Shown: in pieces, positions 41,121 through 50,696 of the stretch
How the letters are laid out: each line of letters opens with the position of its first letter
How positions within the stretch are numbered: position 1 is the first letter of the stretch
From: Candidatus Gracilibacteria bacterium
Lineage (GTDB): Bacteria > Patescibacteriota > Gracilibacteria > UBA1369 > UBA12473
Length of the DNA: 64,000 bases
NCBI GenBank assembly: GCA_041658685.1
Contig: JBAZZS010000001.1
Location: 248,001 to 312,000, forward strand
Reading direction: 5' to 3'
Translations under genes and position numbers: made by a program
The notes under the pieces: generated by a model
The model's database searches: none
Told to the model about the DNA's origin: nothing
The model's input: only the letters and a program-made list of their open reading frames with translations

Positions 41121-42128
41121 TTACTGTGCGAAAAATACAGTCCTAAAAATATTGAAAACCACTGCTTCTTGATCCGCGTTTAAGTCTTTACCGGAAAGAG
41201 TAAAATTACCTTCACCTTTTGGTGATTCAATATTAAGAACCATCGGGCCTTCTCCTGTTGTTTTTGGAGTATAAATAATCGCGTCCCATCCATTGATTAG
41301 TGTATACATAACGTCATAGTCAGACAACGGATACTGGGAATTATCTGAAAACATCCCGACATCCTCCACGCCATAGTTGTATACTAGCGAGATCCCGTCT
41401 CCGGAAACCGTGCCTACATAGGTATCAATGCCTTGTTCAGGTGTCAAAGCCCATCCCGATGGAGCATAAAGGAAAAAACTACCTTGGATTAAACTGACCC
41501 AACCCTCGGGAGCGGGAATCCGATCATTGTTTCCATAGCCGACCGCCATATTTTCATTGGAGCCGTCTTCGTTATGTCCGTACCCAATGTCTTCCATCAC
41601 TTTTACTGCCGATATAAAAGCGGCAATGTCCTCATGGCTCACCGAGCTGTTTGGAACCCAGATCCCATCCAAATTTTCCGGAACCGGTTCCGTGCTTTCA
41701 ATGGTGAAGCTATAATTGTAAACCCTCGGACCATAAGCCAAATTTCCGCAGTCAAACACTCCGCCACAACCGATATTATAAATCTCAACTCCATCGGAAG
41801 TGGTTTCAACCGTAGTCTCGGAATCAGGAAGTTCCCATATTCCTGTCTCCGTCTCGATTAATTCCATGTTTAACGAAAGCGTATAGGTTTCATAATCGGG
41901 GATGGAAATCTTGGCCGTGGTCTCGGTTTGAGAAACCAACGTCCAGTCCGACGGCAACGTGAAAGTGAACAAGTTGAGATTAAGCGTTCCCACCGTATCG
42001 ACGGGATTTGTGTTGTCACTGACTTCATCTCCTACATCCGCATCGGGGACGGTTGTATTGTCTTCCACGGTCGCAGCACATCCGGAAAGGAGTAATGCAA
42101 CGGCAAAAGGAAATAAGAATTTTTTCAT
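41121..42128 (-). CDS. Lipoprotein of unknown function
   Basis: 335 residues from the ATG at 42128 (MKKFLFPFAVALLLSGC). Lipobox LSGC with Cys17. An acidic Asp/Thr-rich linker is followed by two beta-rich halves, each with a PSDW/PSGW strand (LFTFTLPSDWTL near 55, FFLYAPSGWAL near 225), suggesting an internal repeat of a PsbP/Mog1-like domain. The last 27 codons are copied at 42736-42816, next to another lipoprotein gene. Unrecognised otherwise. Confidence 0.75.
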   Translation of the reverse strand: MKKFLFPFAVALLLSGCAATVEDNTTVPDADVGDEVSDNTNPVDTVGTLNLNLFTFTLPSDWTLVSQTETTAKISIPDYETYTLSLNMELIETETGIWELPDSETTVETTSDGVEIYNIGCGGVFDCGNLAYGPRVYNYSFTIESTEPVPENLDGIWVPNSSVSHEDIAAFISAVKVMEDIGYGHNEDGSNENMAVGYGNNDRIPAPEGWVSLIQGSFFLYAPSGWALTPEQGIDTYVGTVSGDGISLVYNYGVEDVGMFSDNSQYPLSDYDVMYTLINGWDAIIYTPKTTGEGPMVLNIESPKGEGNFTLSGKDLNADQEAVVFNIFRTVFFAQ

Positions 42129-42272
42129 GAATGAAAAGGGGTAAGGTAAAAAGAATAGAACGTATCTAATATAGTACTGAAGAATAACATTTATAGCAAC
42201 TGTCATTAGGCGAATTTTCCGTCAACAGAAAATGTAGCGTACAATACAATTTCATCAATAACCCCCATTTTT

Positions 42273-42725
42273 ATGACCGATTTATTGAACCAGGTGGCCC
42301 CGGATTTTTCGCTTAAGGATCAAGAAGGGAAAGTCCATCAATTATCCGATTATCGCGGCACGTTGGTGTTGCTTTATTTTTATCCAAAAGACAATACGCC
42401 AGGCTGCACGGTTGAGGCTCAGTGTTTTAGAGATCGATTCAATGATTTAAAGGCCTTGAATGTCCAGGTTTTGGGCGTGAGCATCGATGATGAAGCGTCT
42501 CATAAGAAATTCTCCGAACAAGAAAAATTAAATTTCCCGATTTTAGCCGATGCGGATAAAACCGTGGTAAAGGCCTACGGGGTCGAGGGATTGATTTTTG
42601 CAAAACGCGAATCGTTTCTCATTGATAAAGCCGGCAAGGTGCTCAAACATTATAAGAAAGTGGCCCCCAAAGACCACGCCGAAGAAGTGATTAAAGATGT
42701 GACGGCTTTAGAACCTTCTATTTAA
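42273..42725 (+). CDS. bcp: Thioredoxin-dependent peroxiredoxin (BCP/PrxQ)
   Basis: Reduces H2O2 and organic peroxides using thioredoxin. 150 residues. The active-site block YPKDNTPGCTVEAQCFRD (about 37-54) has the peroxidatic Cys in TPGCT and the resolving Cys five residues on, the atypical two-Cys arrangement of BCP. It begins LNQVAPDFSLKDQEG and ends with the AKRESFLIDKAGKV strand-turn-strand. It is a single plus-strand gene between two minus-strand lipoprotein genes. Confidence 0.94.
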   Translation: MTDLLNQVAPDFSLKDQEGKVHQLSDYRGTLVLLYFYPKDNTPGCTVEAQCFRDRFNDLKALNVQVLGVSIDDEASHKKFSEQEKLNFPILADADKTVVKAYGVEGLIFAKRESFLIDKAGKVLKHYKKVAPKDHAEEVIKDVTALEPSI

Positions 42726-42735
42726 AAGTTCGCTC

Positions 42736-42816
42736 TATTTACTGTGCGAAAAATACAGTCCTAAAAATATTGAAAACCACAGTTTCTTGATCCGCACTTA
42801 AATCTTCACCGGCAAA
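42736..42816 (-). pseudogene. Duplicated 3' end of the 41121 lipoprotein gene
   Basis: Nearly identical to 41118-41198, with about ten substitutions. It encodes the same ending, ADQE-T/A-VVFNIFRTVFFAQ. No start or upstream part of the gene remains; in frame it runs only into the neighbouring lipoprotein gene. It is a remnant of a gene duplication or of gene-conversion around bcp. Confidence 0.75.
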
Positions 42817-42880
42817 AGCGAGTAAGTGTTTTTCATGAAAAGGGGTTAAATGGACTGGCTGGCCAGTCGGGCTAGTACCT

Positions 42881-43348
42881 TTAATTGTTAAAATACTCCA
42901 GCAATTGTTCTTCAACAGCAGTACATTCCATGAATTGTTCATATCCAGGCTCATTGGTATTTGGCTTTACCCCCGCGCTACAGTAGGGGTAAGACCAAAG
43001 CAAAGAATCAGCTACAACCTTTTTTACTAAAACAGTCCCTAACTCCCCGCATTGGTTTACTTTATCAAAATCCGCTTCAGTCCAGTTGTCATAGTTGGGA
43101 GTCATATAAACTTGTAAGGCATAATCTCCACCCGTGTATAAATATAAACGTGCCACGTCTCCATCCATCACCTTTTGAGCAAAAGCCTCACTGTATTCAT
43201 CACAAGTAGGAACGAAAGACTTCACATTCGCGTCTGTAATGGTTGTGTAATTGGAGAAGTTTTCAATCTTATCTTCCAATGTCATATCTTGTTGAGAGCA
43301 GCCGGTAAAAACGACCAACAAAAAAATCGCGGAAAGGAATTTCTTCAT
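42881..43348 (-). CDS. Small lipoprotein
   Basis: 155 residues. Signal MKKFLSAIFLLVVFTGC with lipobox FTGC and Cys17. The mature domain has four Cys (near 50, 100, 122 and 141), probably two disulfides. The family is not recognised. The duplicated tail of the 41121 gene lies directly downstream, so a second lipoprotein gene once stood here. It precedes tRNA-Gln by 66 bp. Confidence 0.72.
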   Translation of the reverse strand: MKKFLSAIFLLVVFTGCSQQDMTLEDKIENFSNYTTITDANVKSFVPTCDEYSEAFAQKVMDGDVARLYLYTGGDYALQVYMTPNYDNWTEADFDKVNQCGELGTVLVKKVVADSLLWSYPYCSAGVKPNTNEPGYEQFMECTAVEEQLLEYFNN

Positions 43349-43414
43349 AAAAATTAAACTAAATAATAGAAAGGAACAAATCGAGTATACCTGAGAAAAT
43401 GCTTAAGTACAATT

Positions 43415-43489
<75 letters not shown>

Positions 43490-43559
43490 ACGATTGTGCG
43501 AACGATTTTCGCACGTTAATGTATCGAGTTTTGGATGAATTTTCAATAGACTTTTAACT

Positions 43560-44858
43560 TCATCCCCACATCAACCACTCCGGTTTAAACAGGAGCAAGA
43601 GTCCGATCAAAGTCATCAAAAATCCTCCGACAAATTGAGAGAAACGAGTGTAGCGAGTTGTGATTCCCGTGGCTTGAAGCGTGGCCATGGACACCAAAAA
43701 TATGAACAAATCATCAATCATGAAGAAGAAAATGTAGAGCAAAAGGTAGAGATAGTATTGCCACGTGGGGAGATGATTGAGGGTGAGAATTTGTGTATAA
43801 ACCGCAGGGAATCCGGCCGAACACAAGAGTTCCACCAAATTCACGGCAAACGCGAGGGCCAAAATCCCAATAAACGCCAACCAAAAACGCGGTTCATGCG
43901 CCAGATTGCGTAACTTGGAAAAAACCTTTTGTCGATCTTCGTTCCCCGTGACTTTGCACGACGCCTCTTTATTAAAGAAAAATTCTTTAAAGTTATACAT
44001 CCCAAATCCGAAGGCCGTGACTCCGATCAAGAGCCGGATCGTGGCCACCATGCCAATGAACAAAAGGAAATTGAGCCACGCAGCCATGAATAAAAAATAC
44101 ACCGCCCCGCTTCCCACAATGAACGCGCTTCCCAAAATCCACATGCGTTTTTTATCTTTCATTCCCAAGAGCAAGCTGATCAAGAAAACCAAAGTCCACA
44201 TGGCACACGGATTGAACCCGTCAAGCGTTCCAATCATGATCGTGAGCACAGGCAAAGAAACCGTCGCGGTATCCACGGCCCCAAACCACGGCAAGGTAAT
44301 AATATTCGCTGGGGGAGTGAGGGGGCAGGTGGTCCCATCATCGCACGTTTCGTCGGGATTAGCGGGATCAATCGGATTTATTGGGTCAGCCGGGTTATCA
44401 ATCGTGGCTATAAAAGAATCGATCAATACACCCACTTCATCGGTTTTCTCTTCATCTACATAAGAGGTGATTGCGGCTCGAAATTTATCTTCATAATCGA
44501 CATTGAACCCTGAAAAGGGAGTCACTCCTACCACCGTCACCGGGACTCCGACCGGAGCGATATTCCATTCTTGGCAGAGTTCGGAAAGCAATTCTTGATG
44601 TTTGGCATCTTTCGAGACCTCGAAATCCTGAATATCCAATTCAACATTGTAATAATGGACTTCATTCAATCCATCCAAAAATTCTCGCGCCGCCTCGCAA
44701 TGCGGGCACCCTTCGGCCCAGAAAAAGTAAACCGGCACAGAGGTAAACGTTGTTGCCGCGGGTTCTGCCGTTTCTTGAGCGGAAGCCGTTGCAATCCCAA
44801 CGCTCATCATAAAAACAAGCGCCATTCCGATCAGCGTTTTTACGAAAATATTCTTCAT
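43560..44858 (-). CDS. Thioredoxin-like domain fused to CcdA/DsbD-type membrane domain
   Basis: 432 residues. Signal peptide (1-27, cut near ASAQ). The extracytoplasmic thioredoxin-like domain has the active-site motif EGCPHCEAA (CPHC at about 51-54). An Asp/Pro/Asn-rich linker with a CDDGTTC loop leads to six or more transmembrane helices with a CcdA-like first helix (IGTLDGFNPCAMWTLVFLISLLLG) and a second Cys-bearing helix (VNLVELLCSAGFPAVYTQIL). NPC and LLCSAGFP match the paired Cys of CcdA/DsbD, which carry electrons across the membrane. It is expected to supply reductant to outside thiols; the fused order resembles a minimal DsbD with the thioredoxin first. Confidence 0.88.
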   Translation of the reverse strand: MKNIFVKTLIGMALVFMMSVGIATASAQETAEPAATTFTSVPVYFFWAEGCPHCEAAREFLDGLNEVHYYNVELDIQDFEVSKDAKHQELLSELCQEWNIAPVGVPVTVVGVTPFSGFNVDYEDKFRAAITSYVDEEKTDEVGVLIDSFIATIDNPADPINPIDPANPDETCDDGTTCPLTPPANIITLPWFGAVDTATVSLPVLTIMIGTLDGFNPCAMWTLVFLISLLLGMKDKKRMWILGSAFIVGSGAVYFLFMAAWLNFLLFIGMVATIRLLIGVTAFGFGMYNFKEFFFNKEASCKVTGNEDRQKVFSKLRNLAHEPRFWLAFIGILALAFAVNLVELLCSAGFPAVYTQILTLNHLPTWQYYLYLLLYIFFFMIDDLFIFLVSMATLQATGITTRYTRFSQFVGGFLMTLIGLLLLFKPEWLMWG

Positions 44859-44883
44859 AAAATTATTTTAACAGATTAGGAAT

Positions 44884-44917
44884 GCGGGGGAGCTCACTTC
44901 GCTGGCGCTCCGTGAGT
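44884..44917. repeat. Palindromic element (CTCACTTCG family)
   Basis: Begins ATGCGGGGGAG, arms CTCAC (44893-44897) and GTGAG (44912-44916). It lies between the thioredoxin-CcdA gene and the next minus-strand gene. Confidence 0.7.
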
Positions 44918-44918
44918 A

Positions 44919-45326
44919 TTACGCCGGGATTCTCGGCAAGTTGAATAATTTACGAACAAATGCCTTGAGTTGATTCTCCGTCATCTTGTCTGCGGTTTCC
45001 ATGGCTGTTAATTTTCCTTTCAAAACCTTGTGTTCGTCGATTTCTTTTTTAAGGTCTTTTTTACCATCCGCAGGTCCGAAAATGGCCAATTCATCCGCGT
45101 CTTTTACCGCCTCTAAAACTTGGCGGGAAAAAGCTTTGATTTCATTGTGGCGACGTTCCCCATGTACTTTTTGATTCGTGAGCGTGAGGCGTTCAAAGGA
45201 TTTGCCTTCGTGGCGGTTGGGTTCCACCTCGGACATCATTTCGGTCACAGAGATCACATCGTCTTCATTGCATTTAACAATTAAAGCGCGGGAATGATCG
45301 ATCCAAACTCCATAAAGCTTTTGCAT
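44919..45326 (-). CDS. Dom34/eRF1-like small protein
   Basis: 135 residues. It starts KLYGVWIDHSRALIVKC and has HNEIKAFSRQVLEAV, ADELAIFGPADGKKDLKKEI, and ends METADKMTENQLKAFVRKLF. This matches a widespread bacterial family of short proteins whose fold is compared with the central/C-terminal domains of eRF1 and Dom34 (also called host-attachment-like). No GGQ motif is present. By family resemblance it may act on ribosomes, but that is untested. It has its own A/T-rich leader. Confidence 0.65.
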   Translation of the reverse strand: MQKLYGVWIDHSRALIVKCNEDDVISVTEMMSEVEPNRHEGKSFERLTLTNQKVHGERRHNEIKAFSRQVLEAVKDADELAIFGPADGKKDLKKEIDEHKVLKGKLTAMETADKMTENQLKAFVRKLFNLPRIPA

Positions 45327-45407
45327 AGGAGGAAAAATTAAGAATTAATTAAATTCGGAACTTATATTACCAGAGAAAAGGCGGAGCGCAATTTTTTTGG
45401 ATAAGAT

Positions 45408-45436
45408 TTGACAAAGCATTGAATTGGTAGTAAAAA
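45408..45436 (+). promoter_or_regulatory. Promoter of the RND efflux operon
   Basis: TTGACA (45408-45413), 17-bp spacer, TAAAAA (45431-45436), 41 bp before the adaptor gene. Confidence 0.6.
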
Positions 45437-45477
45437 AATAAGCCAAGCCTACGTATAAATTTAAAAATTATCTTCAA

Positions 45478-47409
45478 ATGAACTTAAAAAAGATGCTTGC
45501 CGGAGGGATTGCCTTAATTCTTGGAATGGGAGTGGGATTGAGAGTGATTTCATCCACCAACGGACCTGTTATAGACTCAACGCCCGTGGCACGCCAAGTC
45601 ATCGTCAGCCAGGTTCAAATCACGACTTTGACTCCGGAAATCACGCTTCCCGCCACTTTAAAATCCACGGCGGAAATTTCCGTGAGCTCCAAAATGAGTG
45701 GGAAAGTTACAGCCGTATACGCCAAAGAAGGGGATCTCGTCGTCGCGGGCCAACTTCTTTTCACCGTGGAACAGGAATCCGGAGACAGCGCGCTTCTCAA
45801 TCAATACACGCAAGCCCAAATCGCTTTAAGCGCAGCCCAAACCAATCTTTCCAACCTCCAATTGCTCAAATCCAAACAAGTCGCGGAAATGCAAACCACG
45901 ATCCGCGGTATTGAAAATTCAATCGAATACGCCAAGAAAAATGAATCTCTCACAGGAACAACCGTGGAAAGCCAAATCGCGGTGTATGAGGCGCAAGTGA
46001 ACAGTGCTTCTTCCAACCTTAATCTCGCTCAAACCACCCTTGAGACCACGCAATCTCAAACCGAGCAATCCGTAAAGAGTGCCAAAGAACAAGCTCTTTC
46101 CATCTCCAACAGCGCCCTCGACACCGTGGACACGGTTCAAGAAAGAGTGAATGCCGTACTCGGAATCGATTTGCCAAACTTTGACCCCACGTATCGAGAT
46201 GTTTTGGACAATATTTCGAGCCATATTTATTTGAGTCGTGCGGATGATGCTTATCGAACCGCTTATGCGAGTTATAACTCCGCAGACTCCGCACTCGATG
46301 CCGTGGCTGCCGAAGATTCAACACAAGAAGTCCAAGCCGCGGTGGATTTAGCCGAGCAAACGATCAGCGATACGATTTCGTTATTGGATCGGATGGAAGA
46401 GCTCCTCAGTTTGCAACTCAATGCGCCGGATTATTACGATGCAATTAAAGCCTACAAATCGGAATTGGATGGGTATCAATCGAGTGTATCGGCCCAATTG
46501 TTAAGCGTGCAAGCGTATGGGACCGCCATCGAATCCGCGGAACTTTCCGCCGAAACCTCGGTGGCTCAAGCCGAAGCCGGGGTGGACGTGGCTCAAGACG
46601 GATACGATTCCGCGGTGGCGGCTTTGGCCCAAGTCAAATCTCAATCCAACTCCCAAACCACAGGTGCCGAATCCTCGGTGTCCGGATTGGAAGACCAATT
46701 GGACTCCGCGTACAACAATCTCGATATCATCAAAGCTCAATACGACCAGCAAATTTCCGCTGCGAGCTATCAAGTTTCTCTCGCTTCCGCCCAAGTGGAA
46801 CAAGCTTCGATTCAAGTGGGCGGCGGTTCAGTCACCGCGCCTGCGGATGGAATTTTAGCGGACTTTAATGTCACGGCCGGAGAACTGATTTCCGCCGGAA
46901 TGCCGGTGGCCACCCTCGTGGATCCCGACAGTTTTGAAATGCAATTTTCGGTGAGTGAAATGGAGGTTCCATACATCAAACAAGGCACGGCCATCACGAT
47001 CACACTCGACGCGTATCCGGAGCAAGTCTGGAAAGGAATCGTCTATTACGTTTCCCCCATGACCGACGCTTACACCCGCACCTATCCGGTTAAAGCTTAT
47101 GTAAACACGGAAGGGACCGCTTCTTTCTTGGTCTCGGGCATGAGCGGTCAAGTCACGTTCACCAAAGGAACGGTAAAGAAAAACGTGCTCGCCATCCCGT
47201 TAGAAGCCGTTGTTTTTTCAACACAACTCGGAGACAGCGTGTTTGTGGTAACGGACGGAGTTGCACATGAAACAGCCATTGAATTGGGCGATTCCATCGA
47301 TGGTTGGGTGGAAGTGAAAAGCGGATTGAGCGCCGGAGAAACCGTGGTGATCCAAGGCCAAAATCTCTTAGATGACGGTGATGCAGTCAAAATAATCCCA
47401 AATGATTAA
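45478..47409 (+). CDS. RND efflux adaptor (HlyD/AcrA type) with long coiled coil
   Basis: 643 residues, much longer than AcrA (about 400). An N-terminal anchor (about 5-22) is followed by the first half of the lipoyl-like domain (VSSKMSGKVTAVYAKEGDLVVAGQ, about 78-100). A coiled coil of about 350 residues comes next, very rich in Ala, Ser and Gln, with several YDSA/YNSA repeats. Then the second half (VTAPADGILADFNVTAGELI, near 457) precedes the beta-barrel and membrane-proximal domains. The extra-long hairpin may span a thick envelope, since no TolC-type gene is near. The stop overlaps the pump start (TAATG), indicating translational coupling. Confidence 0.9.
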   Translation: MNLKKMLAGGIALILGMGVGLRVISSTNGPVIDSTPVARQVIVSQVQITTLTPEITLPATLKSTAEISVSSKMSGKVTAVYAKEGDLVVAGQLLFTVEQESGDSALLNQYTQAQIALSAAQTNLSNLQLLKSKQVAEMQTTIRGIENSIEYAKKNESLTGTTVESQIAVYEAQVNSASSNLNLAQTTLETTQSQTEQSVKSAKEQALSISNSALDTVDTVQERVNAVLGIDLPNFDPTYRDVLDNISSHIYLSRADDAYRTAYASYNSADSALDAVAAEDSTQEVQAAVDLAEQTISDTISLLDRMEELLSLQLNAPDYYDAIKAYKSELDGYQSSVSAQLLSVQAYGTAIESAELSAETSVAQAEAGVDVAQDGYDSAVAALAQVKSQSNSQTTGAESSVSGLEDQLDSAYNNLDIIKAQYDQQISAASYQVSLASAQVEQASIQVGGGSVTAPADGILADFNVTAGELISAGMPVATLVDPDSFEMQFSVSEMEVPYIKQGTAITITLDAYPEQVWKGIVYYVSPMTDAYTRTYPVKAYVNTEGTASFLVSGMSGQVTFTKGTVKKNVLAIPLEAVVFSTQLGDSVFVVTDGVAHETAIELGDSIDGWVEVKSGLSAGETVVIQGQNLLDDGDAVKIIPND

Positions 47410-50400
47410 TGGAAAAACAGGAACTCAAATTCAAACCCCTCAGCCCCATCGCAAAACTCATTCGATTTTTTTTAACACGAGATCGAATCACGGTTTTAGT
47501 GGCCATTACCTTCACCCTTTGGGGAGTGCTGGCTTATTTTTCCATGCCGCGCGAGCAGATTCCCGAGATTAATATTCCGATTGCCATTGTTTCCACGATG
47601 TATCCCGGCGCTTCTCCCCAAGACATTGAGACTCAAGTCACGGACAAGCTTGAGTCGAAATTATCGGAATTGGATCAAATCGACACCCTGACTTCCACCT
47701 CAAGTTTTTCTATGTCCATGATTGTGATTCAGTTTGAAACCGGAGTGGACATGGATCTCATGACGCAAAAGATCCAAAATAAAATCGGCGAAGTGGAAAA
47801 TGAACTTCCGGCGGATGCGGAATCTCCCACCGTGGGCATGATCGAGTCCAGCGATCTCCCGGTGCTCGACATCAATTTGATGAGCGAAAAGGGGAGTGAG
47901 TTTTTGACCGATCAAGCCGAATGGCTTCAAGATGAATTGGAGAAAATCACCGGGGTTTCGGATGTCACGATTTCCGGCGGAGTGGGAAAAGAAATTCAAA
48001 TCAATGTGAGCGCGAGTCGTTTAGCGTTGTACGGATTAAGCTTGGCTCAAATCACACCTTTATTTGAGATGGAAAGTGTGAATTTCCCGGTCGGCGATAT
48101 AACCATTGATAATCAAAATTACACAGTACGTATCCAGGGCGAATTTACAAATCTGACTGAAATTGAAAATTTGGTCATCGGGTCTTCAACTCAAGGAGCG
48201 CCGATTTATTTGCGAGACATTGCAACCGTGGAAGAAACATTTAAAGAAACCACCTCTTACGCCCGATTGTCTCAAAAAGATGAAACCGGAGAATGGGTGA
48301 CTGAACCGAGCATTACGCTGTCGGTTTATAAAAAGAAAGACTCCAACATTGTGGATATTGGAGATGAAATTAAATCCAAGATCGAGCAATGGCAAATCGA
48401 TGGGTCTCTCAGCGACAATGTGTCTGTTGCTGTGACCGGAGACTGGGCCGAAGAAACCAAAAAAGAAATCAACAACATGTTTGTGAATGTGGGTGAAAGT
48501 TTCTTGATTGTGGGGTTGATTTTGTTCCTTTATTTGGGCCTGCTCCCTTCTCTTATTTCCGCGTTTGTGATCCCGCTTTCCATGGCCACCACATTCGGGT
48601 TGCTGTGGTACACCGGGTACACGATCAACGGATTGACGTTGTTTGCCTTGGTCTTGGTGTTGGGAATGGTGGTGGACAGCGGCATCATCATGGTGGAAAA
48701 TATTTTCCGCTTATACCATCAAGCCAAAGGGGATCGAAAACTTATTACCCTGCATGCCGCGGATGAAATCGCGGTTCCGCTCATCACGTCGGTGTTGACT
48801 ACGATTGCGTCTTTTCTTCCCATGGCGTTCATGACAGGGATTGTGGGGGAATACATTAAGGTGATCCCCATGACCGTGATTTTTGCATTGGGAAGTTCGA
48901 TGGTGATTGGGTTGGTGCTGACTCCTTATTTTACCTATCGCATGATCCCCAAGAAATTGGGGCCAACGGATCAAACCGGCCTTTTGTCCGGGAATCTTAC
49001 GACAATAAAAAAAATGTACCGTGATTTTGTGGCCGCGTTGTTGGAAAGTCGATTTAAGCGATGGGCATTTTTAGCCGGGCTCACCGGGTTATTTTTATCC
49101 TCATTTTTGCTTCCCGCCACCGGCTTGGTCCGCACCGAAATGTTCCCCGGATCCGATTCGAAATGGGTGACCCTTAACATTTCCCTTCCTCAGGGCACAT
49201 CTCTTGAAAAAAGCGATGAAGCCGCACAAATGTTGACCGATAAAATCAAGACCGTCGAAGGAATTAGGAATTTTGTCACTTTGGTTGGCACCTCGGGCGC
49301 TTCCACCACCTTGATGGACGTGAGCGGAGGCAGTGCGGAAAACACGATTTATTTTTCAATCAATTTAGTCGATCCCGAGGACCGCGAGTTGGGGAGTGGA
49401 GAAATTGTGGAAGAAATTCGGACCCTGGCGCTCGACATTTCTTATTTCGTGGGCGCCACTCTGACGTTTGCGGAGCAAGAAAAAGGCCCGCCCTCAGGGG
49501 ATCCGATCGTATTCCGTATTCAAGGCGAAGACAGCACCACACTTGAAAACGTGGCCAATGATCTCGCCAATCTTTTGGAAACCGTGCCCGGCACCGTGGA
49601 AGTGGACAATGGGATTCAAGAAAAACTCAAGGAATACGAAATCGTTTTGAATCGTGAAAAAATTCAATTATTGGGCTTGAACACCGCCACCGTTGCCGCG
49701 ACTTTGCGTGCTTTATCCAGCGGGCAAAACGTGGGGATTTATCGTGAAAACAACGAGGAATTGGATGTGATTTTACAGCTTAAAGAATCGGACCGAGACA
49801 CGCTCGATGACCTTAAAAGAATCATGATTCCTTCGTCTCAAGGCCTCATTTCGTTGGACGCGATTGCGAGCATCGAACTTGGAGGAAGTCCCAGCAGTGT
49901 TGCTCATTATGATCTCAAAAAAACCATCACCGTGAGCAGCAAGATCACCCCCGGAGCTAACTCTGCGGAAATTTTGAAAATTTTCAAACAAGAATTGAGC
50001 GCCTATCCCATGCCCGAGGGTTATTCCGTAACGTTTGGCGGGGAAACCGAGGACATCAATGAATCATTTGGGGGACTGTACAACGCCATGTGGATCGCCG
50101 TGGTGCTCATTTACATTATTTTGGTCGCGCAATTCAATTCACTCATTCAACCGTTCATTATTTTGACCACGTTGCCGTTGTCCGTGATCGGAGTGTTTGC
50201 CGGGTTGTTTATCATGGATTACGGGTTTTCATTCCCGTCTTTCATCGGAGTTGTGGCTCTCGGAGGAATCGTAGTAAACAACGCCATCATGATCATTGAT
50301 CGCATGAACAGCCAGCGCAGCTTGGGCATGCCACTCAAACAAGCCGTGCTCGAAGGCGTGAACCTTCGCTTCCGCCCGATTTTACTCACCACCCTGACCA

Positions 50401-50576
50401 CCATTATTGGCGTGATCCCCACGTCCTTGCAGGATGAAGTGTGGGGAAGTCTCGGATTCACCATTGTGTTTGGCCTCGCGTTTTCAACCGTCCTGACGTT
50501 GATCGTGATCCCGGTGTTGTATTATATGGTCGAATCTCGAAAGGAGCCGTTAGGCCAGGCACGAAGAGTAGCGTAG
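47409..50576 (+). CDS. RND-family efflux pump permease
   Basis: 1055 residues with the AcrB/MdtB plan: TM1 (about 24-40), porter loop, TM2-6, a second porter loop, TM8-12. It has the family opening of MPREQIPEINIPIAIVSTMYPGASP and helix 4 GMVVDSGIIMVEN, where most pumps have VVDDA: the first proton-relay Asp is kept and the second is Ser. Helix 10 reads GIVVNNAIMIIDRMN. Together with the upstream adaptor it should export drugs, lipids or other compounds by proton antiport. Substrate unknown; an outer-membrane channel is not visible. Confidence 0.92.
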   Translation: MEKQELKFKPLSPIAKLIRFFLTRDRITVLVAITFTLWGVLAYFSMPREQIPEINIPIAIVSTMYPGASPQDIETQVTDKLESKLSELDQIDTLTSTSSFSMSMIVIQFETGVDMDLMTQKIQNKIGEVENELPADAESPTVGMIESSDLPVLDINLMSEKGSEFLTDQAEWLQDELEKITGVSDVTISGGVGKEIQINVSASRLALYGLSLAQITPLFEMESVNFPVGDITIDNQNYTVRIQGEFTNLTEIENLVIGSSTQGAPIYLRDIATVEETFKETTSYARLSQKDETGEWVTEPSITLSVYKKKDSNIVDIGDEIKSKIEQWQIDGSLSDNVSVAVTGDWAEETKKEINNMFVNVGESFLIVGLILFLYLGLLPSLISAFVIPLSMATTFGLLWYTGYTINGLTLFALVLVLGMVVDSGIIMVENIFRLYHQAKGDRKLITLHAADEIAVPLITSVLTTIASFLPMAFMTGIVGEYIKVIPMTVIFALGSSMVIGLVLTPYFTYRMIPKKLGPTDQTGLLSGNLTTIKKMYRDFVAALLESRFKRWAFLAGLTGLFLSSFLLPATGLVRTEMFPGSDSKWVTLNISLPQGTSLEKSDEAAQMLTDKIKTVEGIRNFVTLVGTSGASTTLMDVSGGSAENTIYFSINLVDPEDRELGSGEIVEEIRTLALDISYFVGATLTFAEQEKGPPSGDPIVFRIQGEDSTTLENVANDLANLLETVPGTVEVDNGIQEKLKEYEIVLNREKIQLLGLNTATVAATLRALSSGQNVGIYRENNEELDVILQLKESDRDTLDDLKRIMIPSSQGLISLDAIASIELGGSPSSVAHYDLKKTITVSSKITPGANSAEILKIFKQELSAYPMPEGYSVTFGGETEDINESFGGLYNAMWIAVVLIYIILVAQFNSLIQPFIILTTLPLSVIGVFAGLFIMDYGFSFPSFIGVVALGGIVVNNAIMIIDRMNSQRSLGMPLKQAVLEGVNLRFRPILLTTLTTIIGVIPTSLQDEVWGSLGFTIVFGLAFSTVLTLIVIPVLYYMVESRKEPLGQARRVA

Positions 50577-50696
50577 TGTTGTCATATCCCCCCCCGTATT
50601 TTTTCACTTATCCGTCCACGCACGGAGATTTTGTGTTTTTGCTTTACAATTTCATAAAATATGTTAAATTGAAGGCCAATTTTAATCAGAATAAGC

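Noticed and set aside
42739..42954. 71-codon ORF as a separate gene
   Set aside because: Its 3' part is a copy of the 41121 gene end and its 5' part is only a shadow of the lipoprotein gene at 42881-43348.
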